A DNA stretch of 35,866 nt from a bacterium. GTDB lineage: Bacteria; Sysuimicrobiota; Sysuimicrobiia; Sysuimicrobiales; Segetimicrobiaceae. The stretch is taken from assembly GCA_035703895.1 (NCBI GenBank), contig DASSXJ010000164.1, positions 1 to 35,866 of the forward strand, read 5' to 3'. Positions 17,077-25,246 of this stretch are shown here, piece by piece (position 1 is the stretch's first letter; the number at the start of each line of letters is the position of its first letter). Under the pieces are notes generated by a model. It was not told the origin of the DNA and did not search any database. It worked only from the letters and a program-made list of their open reading frames with translations. The position numbers and the translations under genes are program-made.

Positions 17077-18441
17077 ATGGCAGTAGACCTGATCGTCGCG
17101 AACGGTACCATCGTGAGTTCGGCCGCGAGCTATCGCGGTCACGTGGTGATCAAGGACGGCAAAGTCCACGAAATCATGGTGCGGGACGATCTTCCCGAGA
17201 CCAAGCGGACGATCGACGCGACGGGCCTGCACGTGCTCCCCGGACTCATTGACCCACATGTGCACTTCCGCGTGCCGGGCCTCGACTACAAAGAAGACTT
17301 CGACACCGGCTCTCAGGCGGCGGCCGCGGGCGGTATCACGACCATCATCGACATGCCGAACGTCGTCCCGCCGACGTCGAACGTCGAGGGGTTCCACGCG
17401 AAGGTCGCCTGCGCCAAAGGGACTTCGTACGTCGACTACGGCATTTACGCCGTGATCATCGAGGGCAACAGCAAGGAGATCCTTCCGCTCGCCGACGCGG
17501 GTGTCGTCGGATACAAGATCTTCCTCGGGGAGACCGTGGGCAACATCCCGGCGCCGCAGGACGGCGAAATCATCGACGCCTGGCGCATCATGGTACGGAC
17601 GGGTCTGCGGTGCGGCGTGCACGCCGAAGACAACAGCATCATCCTCTACCTTCGGAAGAAGCTTCAGGACCAAGGCCGGAAAGATCCTCTGGCCCACCTG
17701 GAGTCGCGGCCGTCCGTCGCGGAGGCCGAGGCCATCTCCCGGGCGATTCTGTTCGCGCGCGAGGCGAAGAGCAAGTTGATGATCTACCATATGAGCGCCG
17801 CCGAAGGCGTCGATCTGGTCCGGCGCGGCAAGGACAGCGGCGTCGACGTCATGGGGGAGACGGGACCGCACTATCTCATCATGGAAGGCGAGGACATGGT
17901 GCGGATGAACCTCGGGTCCATGCTGAAGATGAATCCCCCGGTGCGGTCGCGGGAGCACGCCGAGGCGCTGTGGCGCGGCCTGCTCGACGGGACGATCGAG
18001 GTTATCGGGACCGATCACTCGCCGCACACCCGGGAAGAAAAAATGTTCGACAATCCCATGGGCGACATCTGGAAGGCGATCCCGGGCTGGCCCGGCGTGG
18101 AGACCAACGTGCCACTCATGTTGACGCAGGTCAACGCCGGACGGATGAGCCTCAATCAATACGTCAAGGTGCAGGCGGAGGGCCCAGCGCGGGCGTGGAA
18201 CCTGTGGCCGCGCAAGGGGCACCTCGGCCGGGGCGCCGACGGCGACATCACGATCGTCGACATGCGAAAGGAAGGCACGATCGACCAGGACCAGCTGCAC
18301 AGCAAGAGCAAGCTGACGCCGTTCCACGGGTTCCGCGTCAAGGGCCTGCCCGTCTACACGATCGTTCGCGGCAACGTCGTGATGGAGAACGGCGAGGTCG
18401 TCGGGAAGCCGCGGGGGGAGCTGCAGACGCCGATCGTTTAG
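17077..18441 (+). CDS. Cyclic amidohydrolase (dihydroorotase/allantoinase/hydantoinase family)
   Basis: A 454-residue amidohydrolase-fold enzyme. The binuclear metal site is complete: H61 and H63 (DPHVHFR), carbamylated Lys147 (VGYKIFLG), His182 (GVHAEDN), His238 (IYHMSAA) and Asp313 (GTDHSPH). The DPHVHFRVPGLDYKEDF and AAAAGGITTIIDMPN segments are closest to allantoinase and dihydroorotase-like proteins. Such enzymes open cyclic amides, imides or ureides. It starts a short operon under operator site 2 and should open a partly reduced or hydroxylated nitrogen ring made by the Mo hydroxylases; this role is inferred. Confidence 0.9.
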   Translation: MAVDLIVANGTIVSSAASYRGHVVIKDGKVHEIMVRDDLPETKRTIDATGLHVLPGLIDPHVHFRVPGLDYKEDFDTGSQAAAAGGITTIIDMPNVVPPTSNVEGFHAKVACAKGTSYVDYGIYAVIIEGNSKEILPLADAGVVGYKIFLGETVGNIPAPQDGEIIDAWRIMVRTGLRCGVHAEDNSIILYLRKKLQDQGRKDPLAHLESRPSVAEAEAISRAILFAREAKSKLMIYHMSAAEGVDLVRRGKDSGVDVMGETGPHYLIMEGEDMVRMNLGSMLKMNPPVRSREHAEALWRGLLDGTIEVIGTDHSPHTREEKMFDNPMGDIWKAIPGWPGVETNVPLMLTQVNAGRMSLNQYVKVQAEGPARAWNLWPRKGHLGRGADGDITIVDMRKEGTIDQDQLHSKSKLTPFHGFRVKGLPVYTIVRGNVVMENGEVVGKPRGELQTPIV

Positions 18442-18476
18442 TTGCCCCGACGCCCGCGAGGGGGGAGACACGCCGA

Positions 18477-19703
18477 ATGGACACGCTGGTGGGAATCGGA
18501 ACCTCCTGGCAGATCGGATGCGCCCACGGCGAGCAGCTTGCCGAGGCCGTCGCCGCAAACCTCGGTCTCTTCTGGCGGCGCGTCGCGGCCGCCGGGATGG
18601 ACCGCGGGGCGCTGCGGGCCGGCGCCCTCGCGGAGGAGCGGCGCGCGCTGGCCGATGCCCGGTGCGAGGAGATCGCCGGGATCGCCTCCGCGGCCCGGGT
18701 CGGGTACCCTGACTTGCTCGCGTACAACATGTACCATGGGCGGGTCTACCCTGAGGAGTGCACCGTGATGTGGGCGCTGCCGGACGCGACGGCCGGCGGA
18801 CGGACGCTGTTCATGAAGAACAGCGACAAGATCGGCCGCGAGGACATGGTCGGCCCGAACTTCTACAAGAACAAGGAAATCAACATCCTCGTGGCACTGC
18901 GCCAGTCGGGGAAGCCCGCCATCATCGGCGTCGGCCAGGCGGGCGGTACGGGCCTCAAGATGGGCATCAACGACCGCGGCGTGTGCGCTGGAACCAACAT
19001 CGCGCGGACGTACGAGCTGCGCACCCGGGCCGTGACGTCGACGCAGGAGCGGGCGGTGGACCGGGCCCAGCTGGCCCGGGACGGGCTCGAGCTCACCGCG
19101 GCGATGTTGGCCACGCAGGCGATGGTCGCCCGCGTCGCGGAGTCGCCGATGGCGACCCCCGGGAACCTCGAATTTGTGGACTCCACGCGCGCGTGTGTGA
19201 TCGAGGGCTCGTACGATCGCGTGGCCGTGCAGGCGTACGACAAGGGCGCCGGGTCTAGGACCAACCGGTTCGTCACGCTGCAGGAACTCAACGATCCCAA
19301 GGATCTCTCGTCCTATTGCCGCTTCGTGCGGACGCAGGAGCTGCTCGGGGCCGTGTCGGGCCGGTTGACGCTCGACGATTTTGTGTCGTTCACCCGTGAC
19401 CACGCCAACGGTCCGGGACCGAACTCGATCTGCCGTCACCACGACGACGTCCGGTCGGAGACCACGCAGTCCGCGCTGGTCGGCGAGATCAACGGAGCTT
19501 CGCCGGCGGACAGCGTCGTCCGGGTGGCCCTCGGCAAACCGTGTCATGCGTGGCGGCACGCCGACGGGCACATCGAGCTCACGCTTCGCTTCCGGGTCGA
19601 GGATATCCCGGAGGGACTCCGCACCGGCGAAGTGTGGAAGCGGTACTGGACCGAGGAGCCGTTCGAGGCGGCGCCGGCCGCGATGGGTAAGGTATCCGCC
19701 TGA
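18477..19703 (+). CDS. C45-type Ntn hydrolase (acyl-CoA:6-APA acyltransferase-like)
   Basis: A 408-residue protein starting at ATG 18477 after GAGGGGGGAGA, 35 bp from the amidohydrolase gene. The pattern fits the acyltransferase/C45 peptidase family: the candidate nucleophile Cys95 in YPEECTVMWALPD, then GGRTLFMKNSDK with the family's conserved Asn, and later TGLKMGINDRGVC and TPGNLEFVD. Members mature by self-cleavage just before the Cys and then cut or transfer amide bonds; here the residue before Cys is Glu instead of the usual Gly. It is a further amide-bond hydrolase of a different fold in the regulon. The substrate is unknown. Confidence 0.8.
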   Translation: MDTLVGIGTSWQIGCAHGEQLAEAVAANLGLFWRRVAAAGMDRGALRAGALAEERRALADARCEEIAGIASAARVGYPDLLAYNMYHGRVYPEECTVMWALPDATAGGRTLFMKNSDKIGREDMVGPNFYKNKEINILVALRQSGKPAIIGVGQAGGTGLKMGINDRGVCAGTNIARTYELRTRAVTSTQERAVDRAQLARDGLELTAAMLATQAMVARVAESPMATPGNLEFVDSTRACVIEGSYDRVAVQAYDKGAGSRTNRFVTLQELNDPKDLSSYCRFVRTQELLGAVSGRLTLDDFVSFTRDHANGPGPNSICRHHDDVRSETTQSALVGEINGASPADSVVRVALGKPCHAWRHADGHIELTLRFRVEDIPEGLRTGEVWKRYWTEEPFEAAPAAMGKVSA

Positions 19704-19719
19704 GCAGAGGCACCGCACG

Positions 19720-20172
19720 TTGAAGTTCGAGAAGGAGCTCACGGTGGGCGTGCCTCCCGACCGCGTCTGGGCATTCCTGTGGGATGTCGAACGGGTGACC
19801 AAGTGTCTGCCGGGATGCCGCGAGGCTCGCACCGTGGTGCCGCACGAGCGCTACGAGTGCGTCGTCAGCGAGCGCGTCGGCCCGTTCAAAGTGCAGTTCC
19901 CTCTGGACATTCAAGTGCTCGAGGTCGAGGAGCACCGCCGCCTGAAGGCACAGGCCGCCGGTCGGGACTCGGCGATGGGCAGCTCGCTCAAGGTCATCCT
20001 CGACCTCACGCTCGAAGGTACGGACTCGGGGTCCAAGCTCAAGATCACGTCCGACACGAGCATCCTCGGAAAATTGGGGACCCTCGGATATGGGATCATC
20101 CAGCACAAGGCGGACGGCATCATGACGCAGTTTGCAGATGCCGTCAGACGAGAGCTGGAGACCGCGGGGTAA
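19720..20172 (+). CDS. CoxG-like SRPBCC-fold protein
   Basis: A 150-residue protein; TTG 19720 is chosen because conserved sequence (LKFEKELTVGVPPDRVWAFL) begins there and AGAGG lies 9 bases upstream. VWAFLWDVERVTKCLPGC is the signature opening of the carbon monoxide dehydrogenase subunit G family. CoxG proteins are not catalytic; in CO dehydrogenase CoxG recruits the enzyme to the membrane. CoxG-like proteins accompany many Mo hydroxylases. Here it likely serves one or more of the three Mo large subunits in the window. It ends operon 2 and is convergent with gntR. Confidence 0.85.
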   Translation: MKFEKELTVGVPPDRVWAFLWDVERVTKCLPGCREARTVVPHERYECVVSERVGPFKVQFPLDIQVLEVEEHRRLKAQAAGRDSAMGSSLKVILDLTLEGTDSGSKLKITSDTSILGKLGTLGYGIIQHKADGIMTQFADAVRRELETAG

Positions 20173-20286
20173 GCGGGACGAGCAGGCGGATCACGAGACG
20201 CCGGCCGGGCCTCGTCACGATCCTGACCACCGCCGACCTCGCCGTTATCGAGTGCTCTCAGCCGATTGAGGAATACTGGCGCTACG

Positions 20287-21084
20287 TCAGGCGCGTGTTG
20301 GGGTCTCGCGGCCACGCTTGCGGGATGGAGGCTGAGTGACGGTCTCGTTCTTTCGGCGCCGCGATCCGTTGGAACCAGGCGGCGGCGCCGGCTGACTGCG
20401 GGCGACGCGCGCCTGTCCGAAAAACGCCCGCCGGGCGTTTGCCACGTGAAGCCGGGCGGCCTGCTCCGCGGCGTCGGGATCGCGCCCGGCAATGGCCTCG
20501 AACATCGCCGCATGTTCGGCCCGGATCTCGTCCGCCCGGCCGTGCCGGGTGAGCGAGATCATCTTGCCGTGCTCGATGTACTCGGCGTATTGGGTCAGGA
20601 TGCCGACCAGGCGCCGGTTCCGCCCCATTCGGTACAGCAGCTCGTCGAACTGCGTATGGATCTGCGCCGCCCGTTCGAAGTTGTTAGCCTGCGATGCCTC
20701 GTTGATTTGTTCGAGCAGCCGCCCGAGCTCGCTCAACTCTTCGTCGGTGGCGTGCTGGGCCGCCAGCCGGGCAGCGAGGCCCTCCAGCACTTCCCGGGTC
20801 GCGTAGATCTCGTCGATATCCTGGCGGGAGAACCCGGTCACGATGACCCCGCGGCGCGACTGATACCGCACCAGTCCTTCGATCTCGAGCTTCCGAATCG
20901 CTTCGCGCACGGGGGTCCGGCTGACCTTGAACTGCTCGGCCAGATCTTCTTCGATCAGCTTCTGTCCGGTCTCGAGGCGTCCCGTGATGATCAGATGCCG
21001 AAGATGATTGAACAATAGCTCGCGAATGTTCTTGTAATCGCCCCGCCGGAGCGCGTCGATATGCGCTTCGATAGCCGTCTCCAT
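20287..21084 (-). CDS. GntR-family transcriptional regulator, FCD subfamily
   Basis: 265 residues from ATG 21084, chosen for a GGAGG six bases before it; GTG 21108 would add eight residues. The winged helix-turn-helix spans about 22-85, with recognition region DLAEQFKVSRTPVREAIRKLE. The FCD ligand-binding domain (about 90-222) has D147, H191 and H213 at places where FCD proteins bind a metal. FCD regulators respond to organic acids, often pathway intermediates, and mostly repress. After the FCD domain comes an unusual basic tail of about 38 residues rich in Arg, Pro and Ser. It is divergent from coxM, and the shared gap holds operator site 3, so autoregulation and control of the cox operon are likely. 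Confidence 0.9.
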   Translation of the reverse strand: METAIEAHIDALRRGDYKNIRELLFNHLRHLIITGRLETGQKLIEEDLAEQFKVSRTPVREAIRKLEIEGLVRYQSRRGVIVTGFSRQDIDEIYATREVLEGLAARLAAQHATDEELSELGRLLEQINEASQANNFERAAQIHTQFDELLYRMGRNRRLVGILTQYAEYIEHGKMISLTRHGRADEIRAEHAAMFEAIAGRDPDAAEQAARLHVANARRAFFGQARVARSQPAPPPGSNGSRRRKNETVTQPPSRKRGRETPTRA

Positions 21085-21343
21085 CCGCGCCTCCGGTCTC
21101 CCGCCCACGCAGGCGACGCACTAGTCGCTTTGAGGAACGCGCGCTCTACGGGCAGTATACACTAACTGTCGCGCTTTTGGGCGCGGCGGGCGCGCCTGCG
21201 GGCTGGCTCATCTTATTGGCACCATCGAAGTAGGCGGAATGAACAGCGCTGCGGCGCCAAAGTGTGAGTGGAGGGATCGAGAGATTTCCGGTCGAAGACG
21301 CATCGCGTCACGGTGGGAAGCGACGGGTGTCGGGGTCGCAAGA

Positions 21344-21362
21344 ATTGTATCCCGTATACAAT
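21344..21362. promoter_or_regulatory. Putative GntR/FCD operator upstream of coxM (site 3, best copy)
   Basis: ATTGTATCCCGTATACAAT is a perfect 7-bp inverted repeat, ATTGTAT and ATACAAT, around the spacer CCCGT. It lies 50 bp before the coxM start and in the shared region with gntR. TATACAAT within it could also be a -10 element, so binding would block transcription. It is the reference for sites 1 and 2. Confidence 0.7.
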
Positions 21363-21399
21363 CCCGCCGGATCGTCGCCAATTCGCCGAGGAACGGTAC

Positions 21400-21404
21400 G
21401 GAGG
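21400..21404 (+). promoter_or_regulatory. Ribosome binding site fixing the coxM start
   Basis: GGAGG lies eight bases before GTG 21413. It decides between this start and in-frame starts further upstream, which would run through the operator. Confidence 0.7.
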
Positions 21405-21412
21405 CACATCTC

Positions 21413-22300
21413 GTGTTGCGACGGTTCGAACTGCATCAACCCGCGACAGTCCAGGAAGCGAGCCGGCTTCGCGGTCGATATGGCGACGATGCCGGATTTT
21501 ACGCCGGAGGCACGGAGTTGCTGCTCGTCATGAAAGAAGGGCTGCTCCGGTACGGACATTTAGTCGATCTCAAGACGATCCCCAGGCTCGACGGCATTGT
21601 CCACGACGCCGGCTCGAACACATTGCGGATCGGCGCCGTCGCGACGCACACGTCTGTCGAGCGCTCGCCGGTGGTGGCGCGCCACTTTCCGCTTTTGGCC
21701 GAGGTCGAGCGCGCGGTCGCGAACGTGCGCGTTAAGAATGTGGGCACGATCGGCGGCAACCTATGTTTCGCGGAACCGCACGCCGACCCGGGGACGCTGT
21801 GCGTCGCGTGCGAGGCGATCATGCATCTCGAAGGGCCCGCGGGATGCCGGGAAGTTCCGGCTGGCGAGTTCTTCCTCGATGCGTACGAAACGGCCCGCGG
21901 GGCGGATGAGGTGTTGACGGAGGTTCGCCTGCCGGTTCCCGGGCCGCACACATGCGGCGCCTACATGAAGTTCGGATTTCACGAGCGCCCGACGCTGGGC
22001 GTCGCGGTTCTGCTGATGCTGGACACCGGTCACGCGCACGTCGCGGAGGCGCGGGTGGCGGTCGGGTGCGTTCATCCCCGTCCCACGCGCCTACGGGAGG
22101 TGGAGGTCAAGATCAAAGGGCGGACGGTCGCCGACGTGCTCCGGACGCTCGACGAGATCTCCCAGGCGGTGGACGGTACCATCACCCCGACAGACGACCT
22201 GCACGGGTCCGCGGAATACAAGACGGAGATGACCAAGGTATTCGTGCGCCGTGCAATCCGGACCGCCTGCGCGCGCTTTGACGGAGGGCACCTGTCATGA
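21413..22300 (+). CDS. coxM: Molybdenum hydroxylase FAD-binding medium subunit (CoxM-like)
   Basis: 295 residues from GTG 21413. The vanillyl-alcohol-oxidase-type FAD domain has the two hallmark motifs: AGGTELL (31-37; usually AGGTDLL) and TIGGNL (112-117). The C-terminal CO-dehydrogenase-flavoprotein domain follows. It passes electrons from the 2Fe-2S subunit to an acceptor. It overlaps coxS by the ATGA at 22297. The symbol refers to the family; the enzyme is not a CO dehydrogenase. It may also serve the orphan large subunit at 3734. Confidence 0.88.
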   Translation: MLRRFELHQPATVQEASRLRGRYGDDAGFYAGGTELLLVMKEGLLRYGHLVDLKTIPRLDGIVHDAGSNTLRIGAVATHTSVERSPVVARHFPLLAEVERAVANVRVKNVGTIGGNLCFAEPHADPGTLCVACEAIMHLEGPAGCREVPAGEFFLDAYETARGADEVLTEVRLPVPGPHTCGAYMKFGFHERPTLGVAVLLMLDTGHAHVAEARVAVGCVHPRPTRLREVEVKIKGRTVADVLRTLDEISQAVDGTITPTDDLHGSAEYKTEMTKVFVRRAIRTACARFDGGHLS

Positions 22301-22812
22301 CGGTGGCCGCTGCCGGCGGAAACGCCCGGCCGACAATGGACGTGGCAGTCACGGTAAACGGGCGCCGGCACGTCCTGAGGATCGAGCCGTGCGACCTGCT
22401 GGTCGACACGCTCCGCGACCAACTCGGACTCACCGGCACGAAGCGGTCCTGTGACGTGCAGGTGTGCGGGGCATGCACGGTACTCGTCGGGGGAGCACCG
22501 GTGAGTGCGTGTACGTATCTGACGTACGAGGCGCGGGACAAGGAGGTCCTGACGATCGAGGGGCTGGCGCAGGGCGACGCACTGCACCCGATGCAGCAGG
22601 CATTCATCGACCACGCCGCGCTCCAGTGCGGGTTCTGCACCCCGGGGATGATCCTCGCCGCGACCGCGCTCGTGCGGGAGCATCCTCGCCCGTCCGTCGC
22701 CGCGATCAAGCACTACATGCGCGGCAACATCTGCCGCTGCACGGGCTACAAGAAGATTCTCGAGGCCATCCAGGCCGCCGCCGAGGTCATCGCCCGGGAC
22801 GGGGAGCGGTAG
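22297..22812 (+). CDS. coxS: Molybdenum hydroxylase 2Fe-2S small subunit (CoxS-like)
   Basis: 171 residues. The plant-type ferredoxin cluster is bound by C52, C57, C60 and C72 (KRSCDVQVCGACTV); the helical-domain cluster is bound by C111, C114, C146 and C148 (CGFCTPGM and CRCTGY). All eight ligands are present. The usual Gly two residues before the second Cys (GxCGAC) is Gln55 here, a local oddity. The N-terminus is about 12 residues longer than usual; M14 is a possible alternative start. The subunit moves electrons from the Mo site to FAD. Confidence 0.92.
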   Translation: MTVAAAGGNARPTMDVAVTVNGRRHVLRIEPCDLLVDTLRDQLGLTGTKRSCDVQVCGACTVLVGGAPVSACTYLTYEARDKEVLTIEGLAQGDALHPMQQAFIDHAALQCGFCTPGMILAATALVREHPRPSVAAIKHYMRGNICRCTGYKKILEAIQAAAEVIARDGER

Positions 22813-22849
22813 ACGTGCCGGAGTCCCGGCCTCCTTGTCGTAAGCAGAG

Positions 22850-25246
22850 ATGATGCCGGCGCGCGGAGACTCTCCCAAACCCCAGGTCCGGGACGTTTCG
22901 GTGATGTCCTTTAACGATCGCACCGCAACCCGGACGGGCGGGACGAAGGTTGAGGAGCTGCGGCGCGGGGCGGTCGGCCGATCCGTCGTTCGGCACGACG
23001 CGCGGGAGAAGGTGACGGGTGCCGCCGAGTTTGCGACGGATGTGCGGCGGCCCGAAATGGCCCACGGCAAAGTCTGGCGGAGCCCGGTACCGCACGCACG
23101 CATTCTTCGAATCGACACCGCCGCGGCGGAGCAGGCCCCCGGGGTCATTTGCGTTGTGACTCGGGAGGATTTTGCGGGCATCGATCCCTACTATGGGCCG
23201 GTGTACAAGGACCAGCCGATTCTTGCGATCGACCGCGTCCGGTACGAGGGGGAGCCGGTCGTCGCCGTCGTCGCGCGGACCGAGCGGGAGGCCGAGGCGG
23301 CGGTCGAGTTGGTCCACGTGGAACTAGAGCCGCTCCCGTACGTCACCTCGCTCGACGAGGCCATCGCCCCCGGCGCGCCCCTGGTTCACGAGACGCTGCG
23401 ACAGGCCGGGCAGTTTCGGGACCTTGCGGCGCTCCGCCCGGTGGAGGGAACGAACATCTGCCACCTCTGGCAGTACGAGCGGGGATCCGCTGACATGCTC
23501 CTTGCCGGCGAGCGGCTCTTCGACGATACCTTTGTGTTTCCGATGGTGCACCATCTCTCGATGGAGCCCCACGTCATGATCGCGGAAGCGGACGGCGACC
23601 GCATCACGCTGTGGGGCGCGACGCAGCACCCGTTCCCGGTCCGCTATGAGCTGGCCCAAATGTTCGACGTGCCCGTCGCGTGGGTGCGGATCGTCGTCCC
23701 GTTCATCGGCGGGGCCTACGGCAACAAGTCCTATACGAAGATCGAGCCGCTTGCGGTCATGATGGCCCGGAAGGCGCGTGTCCCGGTGCGTTTCGCGCTG
23801 ACCTCTGCGGAGGCGTTCAGGACCGTTCGGGGCCCCGGCGCGCGATGCCGGATTCGGACCAAGGTCAATCCCGACGGTACGATCCTGGCCCGCCATCTGG
23901 AGGTTCTCTTCCAGGCCGGCGCGTATGCCGACGTCGGGCCCCGCGTGGCGCAGAAGGCAGGGTACACCGCGGGCGGGCCGTACCGGATCCCGCATCTTCG
24001 GATCGACAGTTGCGCGGTGTACACGAACACCGCGCCGAGCGTGGCGTTCCGCGGCTACGGGGTCCCGCAGCTCACGTGGGCATACGAGGCCCAACTGGAC
24101 GCGATCGCCGCAGCACTGGGTATCGATCGGGTCGAGATCCGCCGCCGCAACCTGCTGCGGAAAGGCGAAGAGGTCATGCCGGGGGACCGGCCCGCGGATG
24201 GCGACTTCATCGAGGGGCTGGAGCGGGCCGCCGCTGCCATCCGGTGGACGTCTCGTGGGGAGCCGGCAGAAGGGCGTGGTGTAGCGTGCACCATCAAGGC
24301 CCCGCTCGCGCCGAGCGTGTCGACAGCCATCGCCCGGCTGCACGCGGATGGCTCGGTGGGCGTGCTGTGCGGTACGGTCGAGATCGGCCAGGGCGCTCGC
24401 ACGGTGATGGCGCAGATTGCGGCGGAGGAGCTCGGCATGTCGACCGACCGCGTCCGCGCCGTGATGGTGGATACGCAAGCATCCCCGTATGATCAGGCCA
24501 CGAGCAGTAGCCGCTCGACGACGATGACAGGACAGGCGGTCCAGACCGCCGCGCGGGACCTCCGCGGCCAAGTTATTGCCATCGCCGCGCGGCTCCTTGA
24601 GGTCAATCCTGAGACGATTCAGGTGCGCGACGGGCGCGTGTGGGCCGGGACCACATCGCTGGGTCTCAACGAGATCATCGCCCGACACTACGGACTGCCG
24701 GCGGGCGAGCTGATCGGGCGGGGCACGATCCGCGGAGAGCGCGGTGGTTTGCTCGGCGGCATCGTGCCGTTCTGGGAAGCGGCGTCGGCCGCGGTCCGCG
24801 TGCGCGCCGACCCCGAAACCGGCCACGTGCGCGTGCTGGACTACGTCTCCGTCGCGGACGTGGGCCGCGCGATCAACCCGCAGCAGTGTGAAGGACAGGA
24901 CGAGGGCGGGGCCATGATGGGGCTAGGGCATACGTTCTTCGAGGAAATGCGGTACGAGGACGGTCAGCTGCTGAACGGTAGCCTGGTCGACTACCGCGTC
25001 CCGCAATTCGACGATGTACCGGACGCGCTGCAGTCCATCCTCGTCGAGAATGGCGACGGGACGGGCCCGTTCGGCGCCAAAGGCATCGGTGAGGGAGGGC
25101 TGATTCCGACGTCGCCGGCGGTGGCCTCCGCGATCTGGGAGGCAACCGGGGCGCGCCTGCATGAGTTGCCGATGACGCCGGAGCGCGTCTGGCGGGCGCT
25201 GAGGCGAACACGCCCCCGTGCGAGTGAGACGCGAGCGGAGCGATGA
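22850..25246 (+). CDS. Molybdenum hydroxylase large subunit 1 (CoxL/XdhA superfamily)
   Basis: 798 residues from ATG 22850; an ATG at 22904 is possible, as clear homology begins near AVGRSVVRHDAREKVTGAAEFA. Mo-cofactor motifs: GGAYGNKSYTK (usually GGGFGxK), VAFRGYGVPQ, TVEIGQGARTVMAQ, SSRSTTMTGQAV and GAKGIGEGG with the catalytic Glu at about 748. The FRGYG loop lacks the CO-specific Cys, so a hydroxylase of N-heterocycles, aldehydes or similar is expected. A four-base overlap couples it to a second large subunit. It shares one coxM/coxS pair with it. Confidence 0.88.
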   Translation: MMPARGDSPKPQVRDVSVMSFNDRTATRTGGTKVEELRRGAVGRSVVRHDAREKVTGAAEFATDVRRPEMAHGKVWRSPVPHARILRIDTAAAEQAPGVICVVTREDFAGIDPYYGPVYKDQPILAIDRVRYEGEPVVAVVARTEREAEAAVELVHVELEPLPYVTSLDEAIAPGAPLVHETLRQAGQFRDLAALRPVEGTNICHLWQYERGSADMLLAGERLFDDTFVFPMVHHLSMEPHVMIAEADGDRITLWGATQHPFPVRYELAQMFDVPVAWVRIVVPFIGGAYGNKSYTKIEPLAVMMARKARVPVRFALTSAEAFRTVRGPGARCRIRTKVNPDGTILARHLEVLFQAGAYADVGPRVAQKAGYTAGGPYRIPHLRIDSCAVYTNTAPSVAFRGYGVPQLTWAYEAQLDAIAAALGIDRVEIRRRNLLRKGEEVMPGDRPADGDFIEGLERAAAAIRWTSRGEPAEGRGVACTIKAPLAPSVSTAIARLHADGSVGVLCGTVEIGQGARTVMAQIAAEELGMSTDRVRAVMVDTQASPYDQATSSSRSTTMTGQAVQTAARDLRGQVIAIAARLLEVNPETIQVRDGRVWAGTTSLGLNEIIARHYGLPAGELIGRGTIRGERGGLLGGIVPFWEAASAAVRVRADPETGHVRVLDYVSVADVGRAINPQQCEGQDEGGAMMGLGHTFFEEMRYEDGQLLNGSLVDYRVPQFDDVPDALQSILVENGDGTGPFGAKGIGEGGLIPTSPAVASAIWEATGARLHELPMTPERVWRALRRTRPRASETRAER

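Larger units (their letters stand above)
21085..21412. other. Divergent promoter region between gntR and coxM
   Basis: This gap of about 330 bp contains no convincing gene; a coxM frame that remains open back to 21239 has no conserved residues before the GTG at 21413. It holds operator site 3 near coxM. Near gntR, AGTATACACT at 21154-21163 matches only one half-site of the operator (TGTATAC on the minus strand). That is compatible with weaker autoregulation but not convincing on its own. Confidence 0.5.

Noticed and set aside
20173-20286. Bidirectional terminator between coxG and gntR
   Set aside because: ACGAG and CTCGT around a GC-rich centre give only a 5-bp stem with poor continuation and no T-run.
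21154-21163. Fourth operator at the gntR promoter
   Set aside because: Only one half-site matches; the other half has almost no agreement with the motif. Mentioned only as a possible weak site.
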